64,000 bases of DNA from Thermophilibacter provencensis (lineage in GTDB: Bacteria > Actinomycetota > Coriobacteriia > Coriobacteriales > Atopobiaceae): NCBI RefSeq assembly GCF_900128445.1, contig NZ_LT671417.1:2429201-2493200 (forward strand), written 5' to 3'. The notes beneath the pieces are model-generated. The model searched no databases, was not told the DNA's origin, and saw only the letters and a list, made by a program, of their open reading frames with translations. How positions within the stretch are numbered: the stretch's first letter is position 1; each line of letters opens with the position of its first letter. Below are positions 57,200 through 64,000 of this stretch, one piece after another. Both the position numbers and the translations under genes were made by a program.

Positions 57200-57351
57200 G
57201 CGGTCGGCGCTCAGGCGCCGTCGGCGACGCGACGAACTCGCAGGCGAACTGCCTGCCGCCCACCCAGTACACCATCCAGCCCCACCTCTCGTGGAACGCC
57301 CTGCTTGCGCCGGGGTGCGAGAGAAGGCGGGCATCGATACGCGCAAAGTCC
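57200..57351 (-). pseudogene. 5' fragment of an MmcQ/YjbR gene
   Basis: From a GTG at 57351 (GAGGGGG upstream) the minus strand reads VDFARIDARLLSHPGASRAF, then HERWGWMVYWVGGRQFACEF, matching residues 2-43 of the intact gene at 24834-25217, then diverges (ASPTAPERRP). About two thirds of the protein is missing, lost at the junction with the lipoprotein gene end. This is a degraded paralogue. Confidence 0.8.
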
Positions 57352-57366
57352 ACGACTACCCCCTCA

Positions 57367-58137
57367 TCAGATGGCATCGGCCCCGCCGCGCCGCCGCTCC
57401 CGGACCGGATGCCGTATCACCGTCCTGAGCTTCTCAGGCCTGGTCCTGCGCGGGTCCCCGAGGTAGATCTCGTGGTGGAGCCGGACAGATGGCACCGCGC
57501 CGTCGGCGCAGAGCGCGTCGAGAAGGGCCTCGGGGTCAAAGGCGCTCGTCGCCGCATGCCCCTCGGGCAACTCCCCTCCCTCGGCGATGTCCGTCACGAG
57601 GCCCTTCTCGGCAATGAACGCGGAGAGGGCGGCGATCGTGGCAGGCTCGTCGTCATAGGGTCCGACGTGCATGACCTGCGCGCAAGGGCCCTCGGCGAAG
57701 CGAACGAGGCGCAGGTCACCGGACGCGAGCGCCCCGGCGAGCGCGGGCCTCTTCGCGGCGACCATCTCGCAGACCCGCGAGAACGCGTCAGGCGTCACGA
57801 AGTCGGGCTGGCGGATGAGCGAGACCCACGAGAGGGCGCCCTTATCGCCGATCGACGCCCCGTCGAAGGCGCCCTCGCCGCCCCACCACAGCCCCTCAAG
57901 CGGAGGCACTACGTAGTCGAAGTAGCCCTCGGGCTGCCAGCTCCCCTTCTTGGACATCTTCACGGCATAGGAGAACGCGTAGAGCAGCTCCAGCGCATGC
58001 CCGTACGCACCACCCTCCTCGTTTGGGTCACCCGTTCCCGCGATGGCGGCGAAGGTCATCGCCGGAACGTCCACGAGAGAGGGGCGTGCCTTGGGCTGGT
58101 ACAGGTCACGGAACTCCCGCTTGAAGTCGTACGCCAT
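57367..58137 (-). CDS. GyrI-like (effector-binding fold) protein
   Basis: The 256-residue protein starts AYDFKREFRDLYQPKARPSL, then PAMTFAAIAGTGDPNEEGGA, and has the GyrI-like C-terminal pattern RFAEGPCAQVMHVGPYDDEP and RLHHEIYLGDPRRTRPEKLR. Stand-alone proteins of this class bind small molecules and often occur near MerR or DNA-damage genes; the target here is unknown. GGAGGCCAGG precedes the ATG at 58137. It directly follows the MmcQ remnant on the same strand. Confidence 0.88.
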   Translation of the reverse strand: MAYDFKREFRDLYQPKARPSLVDVPAMTFAAIAGTGDPNEEGGAYGHALELLYAFSYAVKMSKKGSWQPEGYFDYVVPPLEGLWWGGEGAFDGASIGDKGALSWVSLIRQPDFVTPDAFSRVCEMVAAKRPALAGALASGDLRLVRFAEGPCAQVMHVGPYDDEPATIAALSAFIAEKGLVTDIAEGGELPEGHAATSAFDPEALLDALCADGAVPSVRLHHEIYLGDPRRTRPEKLRTVIRHPVRERRRGGADAI

Positions 58138-58211
58138 CCTGGCCTCCGTCTCCTCGTGCTGTGGTAGCATCAGTGTAAAGGAACATTTGTTCGCAATCAA
58201 GGGGGTGCGCC

Positions 58212-58667
58212 ATGAAGAGGGGGCTGGGAATCGCGCGCTGCGGGCTCGCATGCTGCCTGTGCTCGGAGAGCGAGGGATGCGGCGGCTGCGACTCCGGGTC
58301 GTGCCCGGACGCCGCCGCCTGCGAGGTGCGGGCATGCTCCGCAGCAAGAGGGCTCTCCCACTGTTACGAGTGCGCCGAGCCCTGTCGCAGGGGAATCCTC
58401 ACCAAGATCAAGCCCCGTGCGTTCACCGAGTTCGCCCGGAGGTTCGGCGAGGGGCGCCTCCTGGACTGCCTCGAGCGCAACGAGGCGACCGGCGTCTCCT
58501 ACCACCGCGAGGGCGTCGTCGGCGACTACGACGATTTCGACGACCTCGAGGAGCTGATCGCGTTCATCGAGACCGGGCATCAGACAAAGGGGCGAGCAGA
58601 CCGTGCGCACAAACGTGGGGATTCCCCCGAACATCAGGTAAGTTGCCAGAAAACACGAAATGCTTGA
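58212..58667 (+). CDS. DUF3795 cysteine-rich protein
   Basis: The 151-residue protein opens with IARCGLACCLCSESEGCGGC, continues CEVRACSAARGLSHCYECAE and PCRRGIL, the DUF3795 signature of about ten Cys that probably bind metal, and then an ordinary helical tail (TEFARRFGEGRLLDCLERNE). AAGGGGGTGCGCC precedes the ATG. It is divergent from the GyrI-like gene, so they share a promoter gap of 74 bases. Function unknown. Confidence 0.85.
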   Translation: MKRGLGIARCGLACCLCSESEGCGGCDSGSCPDAAACEVRACSAARGLSHCYECAEPCRRGILTKIKPRAFTEFARRFGEGRLLDCLERNEATGVSYHREGVVGDYDDFDDLEELIAFIETGHQTKGRADRAHKRGDSPEHQVSCQKTRNA

Positions 58668-58779
58668 GGCCCATTTTGCCCGAAAGCGCGAAACGTTTGC
58701 TCAGAATGCAACGCCGTCACCAAGTTCTGTCCAAGGGCATCGGGGTCGAGAGGAGCTCCCGTCCCGCCATGATGCCCCA

Positions 58780-58832
58780 AACAGAAAGATATCTTGCTTT
58801 CACTCATCTCAACAGCAAGATATCTTTCTGTT
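58780..58832. repeat. Perfect 19-base inverted repeat with AAGATATCTT core
   Basis: The arms 58780-58798 and 58814-58832 are perfect reverse complements (AACAGAAAGATATCTTGCT and its complement) with a 15-base spacer. Each arm contains the palindrome AAGATATCTT. The AT-rich element lies between the convergent DUF3795 gene and the ABC permease gene. Confidence 0.9.
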
Positions 58833-58922
58833 ATGAATCAATCCAACTGCGTCCGGCCGGCCACAGCAAAAGCCTCGCGGATGCGGCCGCGGAAGGGATG
58901 GCCCCTGCGGTCACCGGGCCGC

Positions 58923-60188
58923 CTATGCCACCTGATGCCGCCTGAAGGAGAGCGCCGCCAGCGGCGTCATCACGAGGGAGAGCAGGGCGTAGACCGCGAC
59001 CACCATGCCAATCAGGTCGAGCACCACGGGGCCCAGCGGGTAGGACTCGAGCGCCGAGAAGGGCACGCTGAAGTTTGCGAAGTTGAGCGGGAAGAGCGCG
59101 AGCGCGCGCTCGAGGAGCCCGATGCCGCCCGAGGGCACGAGCCCCGTGAGCAGGACGAGCACCACGTCCGTCAGGAAGACGGCGAGCGTCGAGCGGGCGC
59201 GAGACGAGACGCCGAGCGTCAGGCACGCGAAGCCCAGGCACGCGACGTACATGAGGCCCACCAGGACGAGCGCCGCCTGCCCCGCCGAGAGCGGGTAGGG
59301 CGAGGAGAGCGCCATGCTCTGCATGGAGAGGCCAAACCCATCCGCGCCGTAGAAGACGAGCGAGAAGCCCACGATGATGACGGCGCAGAGCAAGAAGTAT
59401 GCCGTCGCATAGGCGAGCGCGGCGACGACCTTCGCCGCGACGAGCGTGGAGCGGCCCCGCCTCGTGGCAAGCACCACGGCGTCCGCGCCGGACTGATACT
59501 CAAAGGAGAAGGTCGGAGCAAGGGTCACGCACACCGCCAGGATCGAGAAGACGAGAAACGCCGCGCAGCTGATGATGTTCTCCCAGCCGCCCACGTAGCC
59601 GTACTCGATCGGCTCGGAGACGCCCGCCCGCATCTCGGTCCAATAGGCGCGCTCGGCCTGGCTGTACTCCCACATGCCGGCCTGCCCGTCGTCGAGGGCG
59701 TACTGCGTCAGCTCGGAGACGGCGCCGTACCACTCCGCCGCCATCTCGGGCGTCACGCGCGCCGCCGTCTGGGCCGGCTCCTCGCCCGAGACGCGCCACG
59801 GCCTCAGCAGCCAGCTCCAGTACGGGTTGTAGAGCTCGTAGACCTCCTCGTCGGAGAAGCTCTGGAACATGAGGTCGTAGACGGCCGAGCCCGTCATCTG
59901 GGTCACCTCGTCGCGGTCGATCCGCGAGAAGAGGCGCTCCTGGTAGGCGGCTATGTCGGCGGCCGCGCGCTCGGGGGTGATGGCGCCGGCGTGCGCGTCT
60001 GCCTCCTGGCGGGACTGCGCGATGGCGTCTGTGCCCGAGAGGATCGCGCCGGAGGCGTCCGTCGTCTTGGCCTGCGCCACGTTGAGCGCCATGATGGCCA
60101 CGAGGAACACGACCACGCCGACGTTGGCCGCGAGCGCCGTGCGCCGCGTGAGCATCTTCTTGATCTCGAACAGGATGAGCCTAGCCAT
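58923..60188 (-). CDS. ABC-2 type permease of the ECF sigma operon
   Basis: The 421-residue protein has an N-terminal helix (ALAANVGVVVFLVAIMALNV), an external domain of about 150 residues (roughly 45-200, with YNPYWSWLLRPWRVSGEEPA), and then six helices including ISCAAFLVFSILAVCVTLAP and a SGADAVVLATRRGRSTLVAA loop, which is the ABC-2 cytoplasmic signature region. GAGGAACGCC precedes the ATG, which overlaps the ATPase stop by eight bases. It is the last gene of a sigma factor, membrane protein, ATPase, permease operon. Confidence 0.88.
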   Translation of the reverse strand: MARLILFEIKKMLTRRTALAANVGVVVFLVAIMALNVAQAKTTDASGAILSGTDAIAQSRQEADAHAGAITPERAAADIAAYQERLFSRIDRDEVTQMTGSAVYDLMFQSFSDEEVYELYNPYWSWLLRPWRVSGEEPAQTAARVTPEMAAEWYGAVSELTQYALDDGQAGMWEYSQAERAYWTEMRAGVSEPIEYGYVGGWENIISCAAFLVFSILAVCVTLAPTFSFEYQSGADAVVLATRRGRSTLVAAKVVAALAYATAYFLLCAVIIVGFSLVFYGADGFGLSMQSMALSSPYPLSAGQAALVLVGLMYVACLGFACLTLGVSSRARSTLAVFLTDVVLVLLTGLVPSGGIGLLERALALFPLNFANFSVPFSALESYPLGPVVLDLIGMVVAVYALLSLVMTPLAALSFRRHQVA

Positions 60189-61107
60189 GGCGTTCCTCCT
60201 TCATATGGGCGCCGCGACGCTCGCGCGGGCGGGCGGTGGGGGCGGCGTCGCGGAACACGTACAGGTAGAGGTCCTCGAGGGTGGGGTCAGCCGGCGCAGA
60301 GCCCGCGACCTGCGGCTGGTCTGCGACGTAGCGCACGAGGGCGCGGTCGGGGCCGAGGTAGTGCACGTTGCTCGCGCAGAGCCTGGCCTCGAGCGCCTCG
60401 GCCTGGCCGGCGGGAACGACGGCCTCCCACACCCTTCCTTTCGCCTCGGCCACGAGCTCGGAGGGCGCGCCCGACAGCACGACGGAGCCCGCGCGCATCA
60501 TGAGGATCTCGTCGGCGATGTACTCCACGTCCGAGACGATGTGCGTGGAGAGCAGGACTATCTTGTCCTGGGCGAATCCGGCGATGAGGTTTCTGAAGCG
60601 CACGCGCTCCTTGGGGTCGAGCCCGGCCGTGGGCTCGTCGAGCACGAGGACCTCGGGGTCGTTGAGCACGGCCTGCGCGATGCCCAGGCGCTGGCGCATG
60701 CCGCCGGAGAAGGTGCGGATGCGCCTGCGCTCCTCGCCGGAGAGCCCCACGCGGTCGAGCAGCGCGAGCGAGCGGTCTCGCGCGTCGCGCCGGCCGAGGC
60801 CCTTGAGGGCGGCCATGTACTCCATGAAGTCGAGCGCCGTGAACTCGGGGTAGTAGCCGAAATCCTGCGGAAGGTAGCCGAGAAGCGCGCGGTAGGCGTC
60901 GCCCATGCGCGCGACGGGGGCTCCGTCGTAGCGCACCTCTCCCGAGGTGGGGCGCAGCACCCCGCAGACCATCCGCATGAGCGTGGTCTTGCCGGCGCCG
61001 TTGGCGCCGAGCAGGCCGTAGACGCCTGGGGCGAGCGTCGCGCTCACGCGGTCCACGGCGATCTTGGGCCCGAACTCACGGGTCAGCCGGTCGAGCGTCA
61101 GTTCCAT
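60181..61107 (-). CDS. ABC transporter ATPase of the ECF sigma operon
   Basis: The 308-residue ATPase has Walker A GLLGANGAGKTTLMR near residue 36, signature FSGGMRQRLGIAQAV, Walker B VLVLDEPTAGLDPKE and switch LSTHIVSDVEYIADEI, with a C-terminal extension of about 85 residues. It pairs with the permease it overlaps. It resembles bacitracin/BcrA-type export ATPases. Thirty bases separate it from the upstream membrane protein gene. Confidence 0.93.
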   Translation of the reverse strand: MELTLDRLTREFGPKIAVDRVSATLAPGVYGLLGANGAGKTTLMRMVCGVLRPTSGEVRYDGAPVARMGDAYRALLGYLPQDFGYYPEFTALDFMEYMAALKGLGRRDARDRSLALLDRVGLSGEERRRIRTFSGGMRQRLGIAQAVLNDPEVLVLDEPTAGLDPKERVRFRNLIAGFAQDKIVLLSTHIVSDVEYIADEILMMRAGSVVLSGAPSELVAEAKGRVWEAVVPAGQAEALEARLCASNVHYLGPDRALVRYVADQPQVAGSAPADPTLEDLYLYVFRDAAPTARPRERRGAHMKEERHG

Positions 61108-61137
61108 CCTTCGCTTCCTCTCTCGTCAGGGGGATTC

Positions 61138-61899
61138 CTAGAGCGCCCCGGCGGGCGCGGGGACGTCGGCAAAGCCGGAGGCCGCCGCGCGCAGCCACGC
61201 GCGGGCCTCCGCCGCAGCGAAGGCGAGCGCGGCCGCCGCGGCCGCCCACCAGGCGAGCGCCGCCGCGGGGCCGAAGGCCGCCGGGCAGAGCGAGCGGGCG
61301 AGGACGCAGACGGCGCACACCCCTGCCGCGGCCGCGGCGGCGGCGACGGTCGCGTCCGGGCTCGCCGCGCGGCGGGCGGCGAGCAGCCCCGCCCCGAGGG
61401 CCGCGAGGTAGGGCGCGAGCCCCTGGGCGAGCACGGCCCAGGGCGCCCCCCCAGCCGGGCCCGCGAGGGTGGCGATCAGGGCGATCGCGAGCGCGTCCGC
61501 GCAGCAGAGCGCCAGGCCCCGGGCGCATGCCGCGGCCTGCGCGTTCACCGGGCAGGAGGCCTCGAGTTCGGCAATGCCGCAGGAGCGCGAGCGCGTGACC
61601 CCCGCGAGCGTGAAGATCGCGAGCGCCGCCCCGAGGGCGGCCGCGACCGTCCCGATGCCGACCCCGGAGAGGGAGCACGGCACGGCGAGAAGAACGAGCG
61701 CGACGTGGGCCGCCCACGCCCCCGCACCGACGCGGCGGGCCTGGCCGGCGACCACCTCCACGGCGCTCGGCCGGGAGGGGCGCGCCATCTCCGCCGCGAC
61801 CGCCTCCACGAGCGCTCGTGGCGCGGCCGCGCCCGCGGCATCCGACCGATAGTGACCTCGCAGCGCGTCCTCAAGGGCACGTCTTTCTTGCCGTCTCAT
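61138..61899 (-). CDS. Membrane protein, putative anti-sigma partner
   Basis: The 253-residue protein has a cytoplasmic N-terminal segment (about residues 1-60, ERRALEDALRGHYRSDAAGA) and six helices. Its ATG overlaps the sigma factor TGA (ATGA), the typical position for an anti-sigma factor, and the N-terminal helix could bind sigma. It lacks the zinc HxxxCxxC motif of ZAS-type anti-sigmas. The assignment as anti-sigma is from context only. Confidence 0.7.
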   Translation of the reverse strand: MRRQERRALEDALRGHYRSDAAGAAAPRALVEAVAAEMARPSRPSAVEVVAGQARRVGAGAWAAHVALVLLAVPCSLSGVGIGTVAAALGAALAIFTLAGVTRSRSCGIAELEASCPVNAQAAACARGLALCCADALAIALIATLAGPAGGAPWAVLAQGLAPYLAALGAGLLAARRAASPDATVAAAAAAAGVCAVCVLARSLCPAAFGPAAALAWWAAAAAALAFAAAEARAWLRAAASGFADVPAPAGAL

Positions 61900-62405
61900 C
61901 GCACATCCCCCCGCTCGCCCTTCGAAACACCCAAGTCCGCGCGCAGCGCCTCGAGCGCAGACGATATGGCCCGCGACGCCGCGAACCTGCTCATGCCCAG
62001 CACGGCGCCCACCTCGCCGACCGCAAGGCCCTCCCCGTACCTGAGCTCCAGCGCCTCGCGCTGGGAGCGGGGCAGCCGGGCGAGGGCCGAGGCGAGGTCG
62101 CGCCCGTCGTCCCCCTCCCCCGGGTCTCCCCCGCCGGGAAGCGCCTCAGGGAGCTCCGCCCATGAGGACGCGCGGTCCCGGGCCATGTCGGCGCAGACGT
62201 TGCGCGCGATGGTAACGAGGTAGGCGCGGGCACGGCCCCGCTCCCGGTAGCGCGAGCGGGAGCGGACGAACCGCAGGAACGTCTCCTGGGCGGCGTCCTC
62301 GGCGAGCCCCGCCGGCGCATGCCTGCGGCAGTACCGCAGCACGTCCGCATAGTGCTCGTCGACCAGGCGCTCAGCCTCGCCCTCTCGACCGTTCTTCTCG
62401 CCCAC
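61896..62405 (-). CDS. ECF-type RNA polymerase sigma factor
   Basis: The 169-residue protein has sigma region 2 (HYADVLRYCRRHAPAGLAED, AAQETFLRFVRSRSRYRERG, ARAYLVTIARNVCADMARDR) and region 4 (LPRSQREALELRYGEGLAVG, EVGAVLGMSRFAASRAISSA) but no regions 1 or 3, the ECF layout. It should direct RNA polymerase to its own operon and perhaps others. The start is GTG at 62405, preceded by GGGAGGTGG. The next gene overlaps its stop. Confidence 0.93.
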   Translation of the reverse strand: MGEKNGREGEAERLVDEHYADVLRYCRRHAPAGLAEDAAQETFLRFVRSRSRYRERGRARAYLVTIARNVCADMARDRASSWAELPEALPGGGDPGEGDDGRDLASALARLPRSQREALELRYGEGLAVGEVGAVLGMSRFAASRAISSALEALRADLGVSKGERGDVR

Positions 62406-62574
62406 GGCGCCACCTCCCTCTATCCCTATTAACGCGACGGCAGATCGAGATGAGCGGTCGAACCGAAATATCCGGAAGGCAAGGCTCCCGCGAGCGGCGC
62501 CCTCGGCAGGAGTTGAGAATTGCTTGACCATGTCCGGCTAACATTGAGGGGCTCCGGGTTCGACGGGAGGGATC

Positions 62575-63294
62575 ATGGACGTGACGCGCGGGGGGCACCG
62601 GGACGCGCCCCTCATTCTCATAGTGGACGACGAGGCTGACATCGCGGACATGCTCGAGTCGTACTTCAGGCTCGAGGGTTACCGCACGCTCGTGGCGTGC
62701 GACGCCGCGGGCGCGATCGAGGCGGCGGGCAGGGCGCCCGACGCCATACTCCTCGACGTCAACCTGCCGGACGCCGACGGCTTCTCGGTGTGCCGCACGA
62801 TCCGCGAGCTCGTGGCCTGCCCCATCATCTTCCTCACCGCCCGCGTCGAGGACGCCGACGCGATCGCCGGCTTCGCCGCGGGCGGCGACGACTACGTGAC
62901 CAAGCCCTTCTCGCTCGAGGTCCTCGGCGCCCGGGTGAGGGCGCAGCTCGCGCGCGAGCACAGGCGCCTCGACCGGGCGACGGTGCGCTTCCCGGGAGGC
63001 ATCGTCGTGGACTTCGCGCGCCGCGAGGTCCGTGTCGCGACCGACGGCGGCAGGCATGGCGAGCGCGTCGCCACCCTCGCGCGCAAGGACTTCGACATCG
63101 TGGCCCTCCTCGCCCACCGACCGGGGCAGGTCTTCGACCGCGACATGATCTACGAGCGCGTCTGGGGCGAGCCCGGCGACTCCTCCGTGGTGACGGAGCA
63201 CGTTCGGCGCGTCCGGCGCGCGCTCGCCGAGGCCGGCTGCGCGACAAATCCGCTCGCGACCGTGTGGGGCGTGGGGTACTCGTGGCGAGCGTGA
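62575..63294 (+). CDS. OmpR-family response regulator
   Basis: The 239-residue protein has receiver residues ILIVDDEADIADMLESYF, phospho-Asp in AILLDVNLPDADG, IFLTARVEDADA and YVTKPFSLEVLGARV, then a winged helix ending TVWGVGYSWRA. GGGAGGGATC precedes the ATG. A tandem TTGAGAATTGC-TTGACC (11-base spacing) about 65 bases upstream could be its own box. It is divergent from the ECF sigma operon and followed by an overlapping kinase gene. Confidence 0.94.
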   Translation: MDVTRGGHRDAPLILIVDDEADIADMLESYFRLEGYRTLVACDAAGAIEAAGRAPDAILLDVNLPDADGFSVCRTIRELVACPIIFLTARVEDADAIAGFAAGGDDYVTKPFSLEVLGARVRAQLAREHRRLDRATVRFPGGIVVDFARREVRVATDGGRHGERVATLARKDFDIVALLAHRPGQVFDRDMIYERVWGEPGDSSVVTEHVRRVRRALAEAGCATNPLATVWGVGYSWRA

Positions 63295-64000
63295 GCGGGG
63301 CGCTGCGGGGTCTGCGGTCGCGCGCGGCAAACTGCTCGGTGCGCGCCGCCTTCGCGCTCTACGCCGCCGTCGCGCTGCTCGCCGCGCTCGCGCTCTCGTT
63401 CGTCGTCACCGGGCTCCTGGGGCTTCTCGCCAACTCCCTGCTGCCCGTGGACCCGTACGCGTACTCCGGCACGTACGTGTACGACGCGCGGAAAGGGGAG
63501 CTCGTGCCCGCCGAGGCGCTCTCCTGGTACGAGATACCCGCCTCAGAGGCACTCCGCGAGAGCTCGTCGGTCCAGGTCACGGCGGACGCGACCGACATCG
63601 TCACCCTCTACGTGGAGTCGCGCGCCGACGCGGGCAAGCTGCCGATCGCGGTCGACACGCCACCCTCGGAGGCCCGCGACGGGGAGCTGACGGACCTCGC
63701 GTGGTGGACGGGCGCCGAGGGATCGCAGGGCAAGTCGCTCGACTTCGCGGACGTCGCCGCCTACGACGCCGCGGCCCGCGCCGCGCGCCCCGGGTCCGAG
63801 GACGCCGAGCGGCTCGCAGAGGGGCTGCCCGACAACGCCGACGGGGAGCGTCCCGCGGTCTCCAACGTGGGCTACTACCTGCCCTATCCCGGCGACCCCG
63901 GCGCGTACCGGGCGCTCGCGTGGCTGGCGGTGGCGTCGGTGCCCGCGATATTCGTCGCCTGCCTCGTCATAGCGGGGCGGCGCTTCTACCGCAGCCGGCT
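63291..64000 (+). CDS. Sensor histidine kinase, N-terminal part (runs off the window)
   Basis: From a GTG at 63291 (overlapping the regulator TGA; another in-frame GTG at 63282) the frame encodes a short cytoplasmic stretch, a helix (FALYAAVALLAALALSFVVT), an extracytoplasmic domain of about 170 residues (from YSGTYVYDARKGELVPAEAL) and a second helix (LAWLAVASVPAIFVACLVIA), where the window ends. The HAMP, H-box and catalytic domain lie beyond. Position after a response regulator and two-helix layout identify it as the cognate kinase. Confidence 0.85.
   Translation, partial: MSGALRGLRSRAANCSVRAAFALYAAVALLAALALSFVVTGLLGLLANSLLPVDPYAYSGTYVYDARKGELVPAEALSWYEIPASEALRESSSVQVTADATDIVTLYVESRADAGKLPIAVDTPPSEARDGELTDLAWWTGAEGSQGKSLDFADVAAYDAAARAARPGSEDAERLAEGLPDNADGERPAVSNVGYYLPYPGDPGAYRALAWLAVASVPAIFVACLVIAGRRFYRSR

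Overview
This window is a 64 kb piece of a GC-rich chromosome (strong G/C at third codon positions, ATG/GTG/TTG starts, AGGAGG-type ribosome binding sites). Gene content and protein style fit the actinobacterial class Coriobacteriia, most likely an Olsenella/Atopobiaceae-type gut or oral anaerobe: indolepyruvate:ferredoxin oxidoreductase, lactose/cellobiose-type PTS, SelD, several bacteriocin-type ABC exporters and many two-component systems. This placement is inference; no rRNA or tRNA gene was recognised.

Layout. 0-4.3 kb: start of a CrcB-like fluoride exporter, a heterodimeric ABC exporter and its MarR regulator. 4.3-8.7 kb: 3' half of an aquaporin gene, a 43-residue membrane protein, aspS and a DUF4143 ATPase with a striking double operator. 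8.9-12.2 kb: HAD phosphatase, an unknown small protein, glycerol dehydrogenase and an EIIA-Glc-like protein. 12.4-17.3 kb: a BceRS-BceAB-type peptide sensing and detoxification locus. 17.7-21.8 kb: acyl-CoA ligase plus iorAB, a probable aromatic 2-oxo-acid route. 22-25.2 kb: DUF1508, selD, DUF188, XRE/zinc ribbon and MmcQ/YjbR genes. 25.3-31.1 kb: PTS IIA/IIB/IIC, LacG-like glycosidase, GntR and ROK genes, followed by an IS remnant. 31.8-33.1 kb: methyltransferase and TetR genes sharing one operator. 33.3-39.2 kb: a LanFEG/Cpr-like bacteriocin-immunity exporter with YxeA-like protein, response regulator, kinase and C39-like peptidase. 39.2-41.1 kb: VanRS-like pair. 41.3-45.4 kb: orphan ABC permease, a LytTR regulator fused to a degenerate ABC-ATPase half, and an operon of two micro-membrane proteins plus an ABC exporter. 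45.6-49.4 kb: accessory genes (XRE, nucleotidyltransferase, Abi/HEPN, low-GC QueG-like protein). 49.5-54.6 kb: XRE, ABC exporter and a GntR/DUF1648 pair. 54.7-58.7 kb: TetR, DUF1848, lipoprotein, GyrI-like and DUF3795 genes. 58.9-62.4 kb: an ECF sigma factor operon with an ABC exporter. 62.6-64 kb: another two-component system cut by the window edge.

Two themes dominate. First, the region is packed with envelope-stress and antimicrobial-peptide modules: eight ABC transporter sets or components, each beside its own regulator class (MarR, BceRS, Cpr-like, LytTR, GntR, ECF sigma and others). Second, nearly every intergenic gap carries a long palindrome. Several unrelated-looking palindromes share the core GGGGAC(A/G)G, and many touch or supply the stop codon of the adjacent gene. 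They resemble REP elements moved by RAYT transposases, but no RAYT gene lies in the window. The heptamer CTTCTCG/CGAGAAG is also strikingly frequent on both strands.
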